Position numbers and translations under genes: made by a program. This document shows positions 43,935 through 53,701 of a stretch of DNA of 63,545 nucleotides, piece after piece. This stretch comes from Myroides sp. N17-2 (GTDB lineage: Bacteria; Bacteroidota; Bacteroidia; Flavobacteriales; Flavobacteriaceae), in contig NZ_NSGJ01000029.1 of NCBI RefSeq assembly GCF_002286775.1, positions 1 to 63,545 on the forward strand, written 5' to 3'. Within the stretch, counting starts at the first letter, position 1. Every line of letters starts with the position of its first letter. Under the pieces are notes generated by a model. The model had not been told where the DNA came from, did no database searches, and saw only the letters and a list, made by a program, of their open reading frames with translations.

Positions 43935-46531
43935 TATTTAAACCATTTACCTAATAGGTTCTTTAAAAAGCCCTTCTGTTGTAGTTCATCAGGTATATAA
44001 ATATTATGTTCTTTTGCCATTTCTAAATAGTAAGCTAACTTCTCACTGTCTTTATGAGTTTCATCATAAGCATAAATGTACAATAAATCTGTCACTGCTC
44101 GTGTATAGCCTTTTTGTACTGCTTGCTCAAAGTATTCAATCGCTTTGGCAGTATCTTGTTTGACTTCATATCCGAGATTATAACATTTGCCCATTAAGAA
44201 AGAGCCTAAATGATCTTCTTCCTTAATGTCCTTTTTGATGTATTTCATTGCTTTTTTGTATTCTCCTAATAAGAAATAGCAATCAGCAATATATTGAGTA
44301 ACATAGAAGTCCCACACCTTTTCTAATGGCAAGAAGTATTTTAAAGCCTCTTTGTAGTTTGCCTCTACACCCTGTGCCCCCTCATAATAGAGTGCAGCAA
44401 GATTCATCTTCGCTTGGTTGTTTCCTCTTTCAGCGCCAAGGATGTAGTACTTTAACCCCTCTTCACTGTTATAAGACACTCCTAAGGCTTCAAAATACAT
44501 ATAACCAATATTGGTGGCTGCGTAATGATTGCCAAGGTTAGAAGCCATCAGAAAGAGTTTCATTGCTTTAGGATAATCGAAGTATTCTTCTTCTGTCAAA
44601 TGTCTATAAGCTAATTCATTTAGTAGTTCATCATCATTTAACTGTTCTGCAAAGCTTAACAACTGTTCATAGGCGCCTGTGAAGTCGTTCTCTAAATAAT
44701 AGTCTTTAATTCTACGGATATAGAAAGGTTCTAAACTTAGATAATCACCGATAGACATTAGTTTAGTTTGTTCCATAAAGTAAGGCTTGAACAGTCCTAT
44801 TTCACCTTCCTGATTATAATGCATACGAGTTGCTAAAGCAATTAATTGCGTATGTGGTAGTACATTTAAAACGTTGTCTTGGTATTGATAGACCTTTTTG
44901 TCTTTGTAAACAACTATAACTTGTGGTTCGTAATTTAGAGGATGTAAGGCAATGTAGTTACAATCTTCTATCACAGGTGTGGTTTGTCCAATCGGTGTTA
45001 TATTCCATAGGTTATTTTTAATTGCATAAGCTTCTTCGCCTAAAACCTTAAGTTCAGTAGCTACTTGCAATGGGATAGCCCATAAGCGATTGATACAATC
45101 AAAGACTCCTTTTTTCTTTCCGGAACTAATGTATACCTGTCCGATTTGTAGATTGATATCCATCAAGATGTACTTCTCGATACGCCCTTTCACATAATCA
45201 ATTAGGTTCTTTTTTAGCTCTATATCATAGATAGTCATCCCTTGATCGGTAATGACCTTAATACATTTATCTGTAAGCCCTTCAGCCATCTTTACATTAT
45301 CTAAGACAAGTTCTCCCTGTGCATCTATAATCTTTTTGAGCTTTGGACCATTAGCTGAAGGCACTAATAGGCAATTACCTGTCCCAATATCTGAGATATC
45401 ACTATAATCAAAGTTACCAATAAAGCCGTATTCATTAGAATGCATAATGTTTTTTTCTCCTTGTTTACCACAGAAGTAATGATAATAGTATTCGAATGGA
45501 GCAGTAGAGGTGAACGGTATACACTCTTCTCCTTTATAATTAAATACAGCGTATAGATCACCTTGTAGTACATTGTAATAATCGTCTTTTAGCAGCTCTA
45601 TCTCATCATATATAAAGTCTGTGATATAAGCTTGTTCTGTCAGGTTATACAGCGCATACTTATTATCTTTCTTTAGAGAACAAGTGATAATAGTTTGATA
45701 GTCATCAGCCTTATCAGTTTCTCCTTGGAGGTATGTAACGCTTGTGGTACTTACATAATCCCATACAGGATCAAGTATAATGTTTCCTTGTTTATCAATT
45801 AAACCGCATTTGTCATTTAGAATGATATATGCCAAGCCACTTTCTTCAAATTCTCCAATGCCTTCATACAAAGGAGGGAGTATTACTTCGCCATGTAGTT
45901 TTCTAATACCCCAAAGTTCGTTCTCTTCGAAATGCTCAAAGTCGTAGTTTTTCTCAAATGCTACTTCTAACCAATCCCAACCATAGTTGGCATTATCGTT
46001 ATTTAAGTATTCTTGAAATGTGCTAAAAGGGAAGAAGTAACTCGCTATATCAGAGTGATTAAACTGTTCTACGCTAGCATTGCTATTTAATAGCTCTTTA
46101 AACTCAGCAGCTAATCCTTCAAGAGTAGCCAAGTATTCTTTTGCTAACGTCTTGTGGTTACTTCCCGTCATATTATAAACATCAGAACCATCTAATACTA
46201 AGCTATCTCCTTCTAAATTATTGAAGTAGTAAATCTGTTTATTATAGGATTCGAAATAGTTAGGCTGATGTTCTTTAGGAACGAGTATATCTATATTAGA
46301 TTGAATCCACTGATGAAACTGTTCAAATAAAGGCATAACCTCTTTCATTCTAAAGTATAGAAGATAAGAAGGTTTAAGGCTATAGTCTTTTAATTCTTTG
46401 GATTGTACAGGGATGCAGAATAAAGGAAAGAAGAATAAGGGTATCTCGTATTTCCATTCCCCTACGAAGTGATATTCTACTTCTCCTTGTGGTGTTAAAT
46501 CTATATTTGTAACTATATGTCTATGTCCCAT
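43934..46531 (-). CDS. WG-repeat and Sel1-repeat protein
   Basis: 865 residues. An N-terminal globular part (about 1-190) is followed by WG-type beta repeats (ELWGIRKLHGEVILPPLYEG, KCGLIDKQGNIILDPVWDYV and looser copies to about 560). The C-terminal ~220 residues are Sel1/TPR-like helical repeats (GNHYAATNIGYMYFEALGV, GNNQAKMNLAALYYEGAQGV). No signal peptide. A scaffold made of two repeat classes; function unknown. Coupled to a GNAT gene. Confidence 0.82.
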   Translation of the reverse strand: MGHRHIVTNIDLTPQGEVEYHFVGEWKYEIPLFFFPLFCIPVQSKELKDYSLKPSYLLYFRMKEVMPLFEQFHQWIQSNIDILVPKEHQPNYFESYNKQIYYFNNLEGDSLVLDGSDVYNMTGSNHKTLAKEYLATLEGLAAEFKELLNSNASVEQFNHSDIASYFFPFSTFQEYLNNDNANYGWDWLEVAFEKNYDFEHFEENELWGIRKLHGEVILPPLYEGIGEFEESGLAYIILNDKCGLIDKQGNIILDPVWDYVSTTSVTYLQGETDKADDYQTIITCSLKKDNKYALYNLTEQAYITDFIYDEIELLKDDYYNVLQGDLYAVFNYKGEECIPFTSTAPFEYYYHYFCGKQGEKNIMHSNEYGFIGNFDYSDISDIGTGNCLLVPSANGPKLKKIIDAQGELVLDNVKMAEGLTDKCIKVITDQGMTIYDIELKKNLIDYVKGRIEKYILMDINLQIGQVYISSGKKKGVFDCINRLWAIPLQVATELKVLGEEAYAIKNNLWNITPIGQTTPVIEDCNYIALHPLNYEPQVIVVYKDKKVYQYQDNVLNVLPHTQLIALATRMHYNQEGEIGLFKPYFMEQTKLMSIGDYLSLEPFYIRRIKDYYLENDFTGAYEQLLSFAEQLNDDELLNELAYRHLTEEEYFDYPKAMKLFLMASNLGNHYAATNIGYMYFEALGVSYNSEEGLKYYILGAERGNNQAKMNLAALYYEGAQGVEANYKEALKYFLPLEKVWDFYVTQYIADCYFLLGEYKKAMKYIKKDIKEEDHLGSFLMGKCYNLGYEVKQDTAKAIEYFEQAVQKGYTRAVTDLLYIYAYDETHKDSEKLAYYLEMAKEHNIYIPDELQQKGFLKNLLGKWFK

Positions 46532-46604
46532 TGTACCTCATAATTTGAACTCAAATATAAACTAAAAAGCCATATTACGAAGTCACTAATTACAGCTATA
46601 TAAA

Positions 46605-46632
46605 ACAAAAAAGCACCTCTAAAAAAGGTGCT
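46605..46632 (-). terminator. Terminator of the rRNA methylase gene
   Basis: AGCACCT (46612-46618) / AGGTGCT (46626-46632); on the minus strand a T-run follows. Confidence 0.8.
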
Positions 46633-46637
46633 GAATA

Positions 46638-47435
46638 TTACTTGAAATCTCGTTGTCGTTTAGCTTCGAACAGTAGGATAGAAGCCGCTACTGATACGTT
46701 CATCGAATCAATCACTCCACTCATCGGGATGATAATATTCTTCGTACTAGCATCTCTCCATTCTTGCGTAAGTCCTGTCGCTTCAGTACCTACCACAAAT
46801 GCTGTCGCTTCCTTGTAGTCTCTCGTGTGATATCCGGTTGAGTCTTGTAAAGTAGCACAGTAGATGTTGATATTGTGTTTCTTTAAGAAGGCAATAGTAT
46901 CAGTAGTAGAAGCCATTGCTATTTGATTAGTGAATACACAGCCTACACTTGAGCGCACTACATTAGGATTATATAAATCAGTACGTGGATTCGCGATGAT
47001 TACAGCATCTATATTAGCTGCATCAGCTGTTCTAAGTATTGCACCTAGGTTACCCGGTTTCTCAGTTGCTTCCGCTACTAGAATGATAGGGTTTTCAGAA
47101 AGAGCTAGCTCCTCTAAGGCTAATGTCTTTGCATTAGCGATAGCGATCACACCTTCTGTCGTATCTCTGTAAGCAAGCTTTTGATAGACATCTTTAGAAA
47201 TCTCTATCAGCTCTGTTTCTTTAGAAATAAAAGGTTTTAACTGTACATCTGTTACGATATCAGCAACGAATAAAAGGGTGTTAAATGTATAACCACCTTT
47301 AGTCGCTAATTCTATTTCTCGAAGCCCTTCAATGATAAAAGTACCTGATTGCTTTCTATTTCTAGATTTTTCTTGCAGTTGAACAATACTTTTGATTAGT
47401 GCATTTTGGGGGCTGTCTATTTTTTTAATCATCAT
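46638..47435 (-). CDS. SpoU/TrmH-family RNA 2'-O-methyltransferase
   Basis: 265 residues with a short N-terminal substrate-binding domain and the SPOUT knot: motif 1 EKPGNLGAILRTADAANIDA, motif 2 NPNVVRSSVGCVF, motif 3 IPMSGVIDSMNVSVAASIL. The layout is that of RlmB/TsnR-like enzymes acting on 23S rRNA; the target base is unknown. One base separates it from the DUF58 gene, so it may be the last gene of the MoxR operon. Confidence 0.9.
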   Translation of the reverse strand: MMIKKIDSPQNALIKSIVQLQEKSRNRKQSGTFIIEGLREIELATKGGYTFNTLLFVADIVTDVQLKPFISKETELIEISKDVYQKLAYRDTTEGVIAIANAKTLALEELALSENPIILVAEATEKPGNLGAILRTADAANIDAVIIANPRTDLYNPNVVRSSVGCVFTNQIAMASTTDTIAFLKKHNINIYCATLQDSTGYHTRDYKEATAFVVGTEATGLTQEWRDASTKNIIIPMSGVIDSMNVSVAASILLFEAKRQRDFK

Positions 47436-47436
47436 A

Positions 47437-48771
47437 CTATAAGGTACCTTTAGCTTTGATCTGCAGGTATTTATTAATCGTGTTTAAGGATAAATCTTCT
47501 GGCGGAGTTAAGATAGATTGAATACCATATTTGGTCAATTCATTAACTATTAAACGCTTTTCAAAGTTAAATTTTTCTGCGATTACTTTGTCAAAAATAT
47601 CATCTGTGTTTTTTGCCTTTTTATTTGTCAGCTTAGTAAGCTCTGTATTCTCAAAGAACACAACTAATAAGACATGACTTTTAGCGATAGCTCTAAGGTA
47701 AGGCAACTGTCTCTTCAGGCTTGATATAGACTCAAAATTAGTGTATAGAATAATTAAACTGCGATGTGTAATTTTGTGTCGTATATGAGCATATAACTTT
47801 CCAAAATCACTCTCCACAAAGTTCGTATTCACTCTATACAATTGCTCCATTATCTTGTGCAATTGACTTATTTTGCTCTCTGCAGGTAGTTGGTTAGTGA
47901 TATTCTCTGCAAAAGTCATCAACCCTACCTTGTCATTTTTCTTTAGAATAACATTAGATAGCGCTAGTGCAGAGTTAATAGAATAGTCTAGAAGTGATAA
48001 TCCATTAAAAGGCATTTGCATCACACGACCTCTATCGATAATATTATAGACAGACTCCGTATTCTCATCTTGAAATTGGTTTACCATAAGTTGATTAGAC
48101 TTCGCAGTAGCTTTCCAATTGATATTGCGCATATCATCACCTAGTACATATTCTTTTATCTGCTCAAACTCTGTGGTATTCCCTATTTTTCTTATCTTCT
48201 TCATCCCAAAAGCATACTTGTTTTTAGAGAAGGCGATAAGGTCATATTTCTTCATTTGTATAAACGAAGGGTAGGTCGCTAAAGTAGCTTGATCACAGAA
48301 GATATATCTTTTACTTACTAATTTTAGTGGGCTAGAGACATAGATATTAAGCTTTCCGAATACATATTCACCTCTTTCAGTAGGGCGTAGGGTATAGCTA
48401 AGTGTCTTCAGTTCTTTTGCTGCAATAGACTTAATTATTTCAAAGTCTCTTCGTTGAAACTGAAAAGGTATCTCATCTATTATTTCGCACTGTACGGCTA
48501 TGTTATACTTGTTTTCTATAGATATATAGATGTGGTTGTCATCGCTATTAGATAGTTTCTCAGGAAGTATACGCGTAGCCTGTATTTTATCCTTTTTAGT
48601 GAATAGAATAGTAATGTCGACAAGTATAGTGGCAAAGAACAATAGGAATAGCCCCCAAACAACCTTATATAGGATTGGAAAAATAAAAGCAAGTATAAAC
48701 AGAGCTATAATACACCCAAGGGCGATATATACTCGTTTTTGCAGATAAAGTTGTTTGAATAATTTAAACAT
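47437..48771 (-). CDS. DUF58 domain-containing protein
   Basis: 444 residues with two N-terminal membrane helices (about 15-60) and the DUF58 signature region GNTTEFEQIKEYVLGDDMRN. The downstream part resembles a von Willebrand A fold. DUF58 proteins pair with MoxR ATPases, as here, and are thought to help assemble or activate envelope proteins. It is 10 bp behind moxR. Confidence 0.9.
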   Translation of the reverse strand: MFKLFKQLYLQKRVYIALGCIIALFILAFIFPILYKVVWGLFLLFFATILVDITILFTKKDKIQATRILPEKLSNSDDNHIYISIENKYNIAVQCEIIDEIPFQFQRRDFEIIKSIAAKELKTLSYTLRPTERGEYVFGKLNIYVSSPLKLVSKRYIFCDQATLATYPSFIQMKKYDLIAFSKNKYAFGMKKIRKIGNTTEFEQIKEYVLGDDMRNINWKATAKSNQLMVNQFQDENTESVYNIIDRGRVMQMPFNGLSLLDYSINSALALSNVILKKNDKVGLMTFAENITNQLPAESKISQLHKIMEQLYRVNTNFVESDFGKLYAHIRHKITHRSLIILYTNFESISSLKRQLPYLRAIAKSHVLLVVFFENTELTKLTNKKAKNTDDIFDKVIAEKFNFEKRLIVNELTKYGIQSILTPPEDLSLNTINKYLQIKAKGTL

Positions 48772-48781
48772 ATTGCGTGTC

Positions 48782-49780
48782 TTATCTTGGAATATCTATT
48801 GATTCTATGATTTGGTTTATAATATCATTAGCTGTTATACCTTCCATCTCTCTCTCAGGAGAAACGATAATACGGTGTTTAAGTACAGGTATAGCTGCTT
48901 CTTTAATATCTTCGGGTGTCACGAAATCTCTATTGTTAATCGCCGCAAAACCTTTACTCGCATTCAGTATCGCTATAGATGCACGAGGAGAAGCCCCTAA
49001 GTATAATAGCGGGTTAATACGTGTGTCTGCTACGATCTGAGCGATGTATTCGATGACATTTTTCTCTACGATAATCCCTTTGATTAGCTTCTGAAAGCTG
49101 ATTATCTCTGCAGGAGTAACCACTTTATTGATATTCGCTAGTTTCTTTTGATCTAGTAATTCGTGCTCTCTTTGTACGATAGCGATTTCTTCAGCTAGAG
49201 TAGGGTAGTCTATGTTGATCTTAAATAAGAAACGGTCTAGCTGTGCCTCAGGCAGTCTATAAGTACCCTCTTGTTCTATTGGGTTTTGAGTAGCGATTAC
49301 TAAGAATGGATCTGTCATCGTATACGAATGGCCACCTATCGTTATTTGACGCTCTTCCATTACTTCGAATAAGGCAGCTTGTGTCTTAGCAGGAGCACGG
49401 TTAATCTCATCTATCAGAATTAAATTAGAGAAGATAGGTCCTTTTTTAAACTCGAACTCACTCTTTTGCATATTAAAGATAGATGTCCCTAATATATCAG
49501 AAGGCATTAAGTCAGGTGTAAACTGTATACGGCTAAAGTCCATATCTATCGTCTGCGCTAGTAATTTAGCAGATAGCGTCTTAGCTACTCCAGGTACACC
49601 TTCTAATAAGATGTGTCCATTCGCTAATAGAGATACGATTATTTGGTCAATCGTCTTATCTTGACCTACGATTACCTTTTGTATTTCATTTTTTATAGCA
49701 GTTACTTTTTCTTGTAATAGACTTAAGTCTATGCGAGATTCGAAGTGTAAGTTCTCTTCAAGGTTTACTGTATTTTCCAT
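48782..49780 (-). CDS. MoxR-family AAA+ ATPase
   Basis: 332 residues. Walker A GVPGVAKT (61-68) and Walker B LILIDEINRAPAKTQAALFE are complete; the sensor part with ATQNPIEQEGTYRLPEAQLDRF is typical of MoxR. It acts as a chaperone with the DUF58 protein. Third from the end of the minus-strand operon. Confidence 0.94.
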   Translation of the reverse strand: MENTVNLEENLHFESRIDLSLLQEKVTAIKNEIQKVIVGQDKTIDQIIVSLLANGHILLEGVPGVAKTLSAKLLAQTIDMDFSRIQFTPDLMPSDILGTSIFNMQKSEFEFKKGPIFSNLILIDEINRAPAKTQAALFEVMEERQITIGGHSYTMTDPFLVIATQNPIEQEGTYRLPEAQLDRFLFKINIDYPTLAEEIAIVQREHELLDQKKLANINKVVTPAEIISFQKLIKGIIVEKNVIEYIAQIVADTRINPLLYLGASPRASIAILNASKGFAAINNRDFVTPEDIKEAAIPVLKHRIIVSPEREMEGITANDIINQIIESIDIPR

Positions 49781-49789
49781 AGTATATTT

Positions 49790-50995
49790 TTAATCAATGA
49801 TTTTCTCTGTTAGTTTATTTAATTCTATTAACATCTCTTCTGACGCGTAATTAGGATTAGCTCTAAATGTCTCTACATAGTTGACAAATTTCAGAATGTC
49901 TTCTCTGTTTTTCTTTGTTTTTACTTGTAGGCTATCTATAAAGCGCTCATCTAATTTAGTTGTGTCGAGCCAATAGATTCTTCTTATATTCTCTAGTGTA
50001 TAGATGATATGTTTATTAATCAGATCTTGGTAATCCTTGTTCTGTATGTAAAGATTAGAGACTGTCTTTGTAAATTCAATAGTTGTATTACTTAAAGGCT
50101 TAATGATCGGAATCACTCTTTGTTTGCGCTTTGCAGTAAAAAGAATAAACACAAGCATCGTACCTAAGAAGAAATACCACGCCCACTTTAAAGCAGGGTT
50201 CTTAAATATAAATCGCAATACAGAAGTAGAGTGATATTCGTCGTCACCAGCTATTCTAGAGACACTGAAGTAGGTCTTCTGATTAGGTAAGTAGGATAGT
50301 ACTCCTTGTGTATAGATATGATTATTGCTATCTAGCAAGTTATAGTTTGTAAAGACTATAGGTTGAAGACCAAGTATGAGCTGTCCTTTCCCTATTTTTT
50401 GACGAATTAAATTAGGATACAGTACACCCTTATATTTTAGATATCCTAAAACTTCTACTTTAGTACGCAATGAATCAGGGATGTCAAAATAAATTGAATT
50501 CAGATTCTTTGGTTTAAAAGCATAAGTAGAGATATTCGGATTGGTCAGCGTAATAGAAATTTCCTTATTATCTAATACTTCATCTTCTATACTATAGTAT
50601 AATGAGGTTGTCTCTATGCCATCAATAAGGCCATCTAAGTTATCTTGAAAGATAAGTGCTGTATTTCCTTTAGAGATGTAAGTATTTAAATTCGCTTTGG
50701 CAAAAGAATCTATATAGCCATTACTCATAAATGAGAATAGGTTAGTTCTTTTTTGCAAATCATAATCCTCTTCTCTAAGAAATTCATAGAGATTCTGAGT
50801 GAATCTTACCACACTATCATTAGGGAACATCTTATCGAGCTCCTGATCTAATATATAGGCACCAAAAGGTGTCTTTTCTGTTGTGTCATAAGTTTCATTC
50901 CAATTAATAGGTGTGACTTTATTAGACTCTATAAAATATACAAAGCCGACAATCACTATAAAAAGGAGTAGTATTTTAGTAGTTGATTTATTCAT
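49790..50995 (-). CDS. DUF4350 domain-containing membrane protein
   Basis: 401 residues: an N-terminal helix (about 7-24), a periplasmic DUF4350 domain (about 30-255), a second helix near 272-290 (WAWYFFLGTMLVFILF), then a cytoplasmic tail. Known companion of MoxR/DUF58/DUF4129 clusters; function unknown. One base separates it from the DUF4129 gene. Confidence 0.82.
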   Translation of the reverse strand: MNKSTTKILLLFIVIVGFVYFIESNKVTPINWNETYDTTEKTPFGAYILDQELDKMFPNDSVVRFTQNLYEFLREEDYDLQKRTNLFSFMSNGYIDSFAKANLNTYISKGNTALIFQDNLDGLIDGIETTSLYYSIEDEVLDNKEISITLTNPNISTYAFKPKNLNSIYFDIPDSLRTKVEVLGYLKYKGVLYPNLIRQKIGKGQLILGLQPIVFTNYNLLDSNNHIYTQGVLSYLPNQKTYFSVSRIAGDDEYHSTSVLRFIFKNPALKWAWYFFLGTMLVFILFTAKRKQRVIPIIKPLSNTTIEFTKTVSNLYIQNKDYQDLINKHIIYTLENIRRIYWLDTTKLDERFIDSLQVKTKKNREDILKFVNYVETFRANPNYASEEMLIELNKLTEKIID

Positions 50996-50996
50996 C

Positions 50997-51794
50997 TTAG
51001 CTTTGTTTTAATAGAGAGTCAAAAGACTTCTTCGCTTGTTTAAACTCCTCTTCACTTATTTCAAACTCACCATACCAGATATTGTTATAGATATATGATA
51101 AGTACTTAAAATCTTCTTTAAGTTGAGAATCTTTAATTTCGTTTTGATAATCAGAGTTAGTCTTTTCGATATTCCACACTATTTGCTCTTGCTCTTGCAG
51201 GCGCTGTAATAGCCATAGATAGTAGTATCGAACACTTAGGCGATATTGTCTATCTTCTATAGTACCGTGAAGTAGAGAAGGGAAGTCTACTATCTTTAAG
51301 TTAAGCTCTATATCATCTACCTTGATTTCTGTTCTCTTTGCTTTCTTTTTGAATAGCCAGTAGACATCCTTTTGGATAACGGCTCTAATGATGTAATATA
51401 ACATCAGAAATATAACAGCAATAGCGGCTAGGCGAAAGAATATATCTAATCTTGATTTAGTATCATAATCAACGTCAAATTGATTAAAGAAACTTCTCAT
51501 TTTCTGTTGTAACCAAGCTTTAAAACGCTTCCATAGTGAGTCTTTCTGAGTTTGATCACTATAATCAAACTCAGTATCACTCTTGTATTTCTTTTTATAA
51601 TCAGTTTTGAATTTGCGCTGAGAGATGTCTCCCTTATCTTCTAAATAAGGTAATACATTGACAACTTTTTCTTTTACAGCTTCATATTCTACATCAGCAG
51701 GCTCATCTATAGAGACAGTATCGCGTTGTGCTTGCCCAAAAGAAGGCAACACAATGAAGCTAAATAAAAGTATTTTAAAATATAGTTTGTTCAT
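50997..51794 (-). CDS. DUF4129 domain-containing protein
   Basis: 265 residues: signal peptide about 1-22, a periplasmic stretch, one membrane helix (about 120-142) and a C-terminal DUF4129 domain (YRLSVRYYYLWLLQRLQEQ...). It shares the MoxR operon and its start overlaps the stop of the upstream gene by one base. Confidence 0.82.
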   Translation of the reverse strand: MNKLYFKILLFSFIVLPSFGQAQRDTVSIDEPADVEYEAVKEKVVNVLPYLEDKGDISQRKFKTDYKKKYKSDTEFDYSDQTQKDSLWKRFKAWLQQKMRSFFNQFDVDYDTKSRLDIFFRLAAIAVIFLMLYYIIRAVIQKDVYWLFKKKAKRTEIKVDDIELNLKIVDFPSLLHGTIEDRQYRLSVRYYYLWLLQRLQEQEQIVWNIEKTNSDYQNEIKDSQLKEDFKYLSYIYNNIWYGEFEISEEEFKQAKKSFDSLLKQS

Positions 51795-52714
51795 TAGTTT
51801 GATCCGATCGTGTCAATGTCTGTATTAGACTGTACTCCCTCTTTTTGTTCTCTAATACTGTAATATATTAAACCTTGATTAATAATCATAATGTTATTCA
51901 TTATAAAAGAAACAAGTGAACTTAGTATCATAATAACCGTAAACATTAATCTACCTCCTTCTGTATTTCCTAAATCAAATATGTTTTTTTCAGAGACAAA
52001 TAATCCTCCATAAAAGAGTAATTGGGAAATAGCATTGATAGCAGTACTGATTATCTGTATAATTAAAAACAGTAGACAGGTATTTCCAACTATCATCCAG
52101 AACTTACTTTTAATCATATTAAATGCTACTTGGTAAGAATCAAAGAAACTAGTTCCATTAGTTACATATTCAAAGTAAGCCAAGTAAACCAAAGAAGTGG
52201 TTAAAGGAATTAGTATTATAATAAGTGGAATACCTACTAATAAAAATATTAATAATATAGAAAAGAACATGGCTATTATTAATAATGGAGTAATTAATAC
52301 AAAAGTCCCAATACCAAAAATAAATAATCTTCCTAAGTCTTTTTTAATGGCGTTTTTAATAGGAGTTAAACTTTGATAGTCTTTAGGTATCTCTATCATA
52401 TGTTTTAAATAGTAGACAGGATATGCTGTTGATATAATACTAACTATAATAGATATAACAACTGCTACTAAAATAATTAAAAACGTCAGTGCAAAGTTGT
52501 TTTCTATAAATGAATCTATATTAGTATCTACACTAGACTGAGCAGAACTAAAAATCATATCAAATAAAAAATAAAAACTGACGAACAACAATAGTAATAA
52601 TGCTCCGCATAATGCAAAGTAATTTTTAAAGTATGCTTTCCCCTCTTCCTTAAAGAAAGCTAGGGTATCATTAATCAAATCACTGAATTCTCTTTTTTTA
52701 AATACAATAAACAT
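51794..52714 (-). CDS. Multi-spanning membrane protein of the MoxR cluster
   Basis: 306 residues with about six hydrophobic helices, including a strongly hydrophobic [20 protein letters not shown] segment. I recognise no catalytic motif; it resembles the 'glycerophosphoryl diester phosphodiesterase membrane domain' type of proteins found in such clusters, but I cannot confirm that. It lies between the SpoIIM-like and DUF4129 genes, with 3 bp before it. Confidence 0.75.
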   Translation of the reverse strand: MFIVFKKREFSDLINDTLAFFKEEGKAYFKNYFALCGALLLLLFVSFYFLFDMIFSSAQSSVDTNIDSFIENNFALTFLIILVAVVISIIVSIISTAYPVYYLKHMIEIPKDYQSLTPIKNAIKKDLGRLFIFGIGTFVLITPLLIIAMFFSILLIFLLVGIPLIIILIPLTTSLVYLAYFEYVTNGTSFFDSYQVAFNMIKSKFWMIVGNTCLLFLIIQIISTAINAISQLLFYGGLFVSEKNIFDLGNTEGGRLMFTVIMILSSLVSFIMNNIMIINQGLIYYSIREQKEGVQSNTDIDTIGSN

Positions 52715-52717
52715 AGG

Positions 52718-53683
52718 TTACAATTTTATTAGTTTAGAAAAGACTTTTTTAGGATAGATAAAAAAGTAATATATGATAATGGCAAATGTGCCAAATATTA
52801 TTAAGTAGTTAAGTACATCAGGCATCTCCTTAGCATAGCGGGTAATAAAACCCTCTATAAAGGCTGCGGTAAGAATGAATGGTACCATTGCTATAAATAT
52901 TTTAAAGCCATTTCGAAACCCTATAATGAAAGAGTGCTTACGAGAATACGTTTTAGGGAATAAGATGCTTCCTCCTAAGACAAATCCTGCGAAGGCTTCT
53001 ATGATTATCCCTGTGATCTCAATAGCTCCGTGTAGCCAGATTCCTCTAAAACTATCCATAAAGGCATTTTCTTTTATGAACATATATTGGAATGCTCCGA
53101 CCATAATACCGTTGTATAATAAATAAACAAGGGTACCTAGACCTGCAAATATTCCATAGACAAAGAACTTTAGCCCAACGAATAAGTTGTTCATCGCTAT
53201 GCCTATAAAACTTCCCCAGTTACTTCCAGACTTATAGATGCCCATAGCATCGTCATTCTTTATGTTTTCTAAGGTAAGATTGACATAGTGATCACCTAGT
53301 ATAAGACGTATAAACTCTAAATCATAGTGAGCAGAGACAAATCCGATACCGACTAGAATGACAAATAGCAGAACTGAGAAATAAAGGTAGTTTTTATATT
53401 CATAAACGATAAGAGGAACTTCTGTTTTAAAAAAATGTACAATTCTATTTTCCTCAATTCGCTTAGTTTTATAAATTTTTTGATAAGTTTGTGCCGCTAA
53501 AATATTAAGATATTGTGTAACTTTACTTTTGGGATAATAAGTCTGCGCATACGATAAGTCATTCATTATCTGAATGTACATATCAGCAAGATAATCAGGT
53601 TTATGGAAAGAAGTAGAATATAAAGTTTGTTCAAATTCATTCCATTTTTCTTTATTATATTTGATAAAAGCGACTTCTCTCAT
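52718..53683 (-). CDS. SpoIIM-like (stage II sporulation protein M family) membrane protein
   Basis: 321 residues. A cytoplasmic N-terminus (MREVAFIKYNKEKWNEFEQT) and a C-terminal membrane domain of about six helices (NLFVGLKFFVYGIFAGLGTL, HGAIEITGIIIEAFAGFVLG). Non-sporulating bacteria carry this family with RDD and MoxR genes. It is the first gene of the minus-strand operon and lies only 18 bp from the divergent RDD gene. Confidence 0.83.
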   Translation of the reverse strand: MREVAFIKYNKEKWNEFEQTLYSTSFHKPDYLADMYIQIMNDLSYAQTYYPKSKVTQYLNILAAQTYQKIYKTKRIEENRIVHFFKTEVPLIVYEYKNYLYFSVLLFVILVGIGFVSAHYDLEFIRLILGDHYVNLTLENIKNDDAMGIYKSGSNWGSFIGIAMNNLFVGLKFFVYGIFAGLGTLVYLLYNGIMVGAFQYMFIKENAFMDSFRGIWLHGAIEITGIIIEAFAGFVLGGSILFPKTYSRKHSFIIGFRNGFKIFIAMVPFILTAAFIEGFITRYAKEMPDVLNYLIIFGTFAIIIYYFFIYPKKVFSKLIKL

Positions 53684-53701
53684 TTAAAAGTATGTAATTT
53701 T

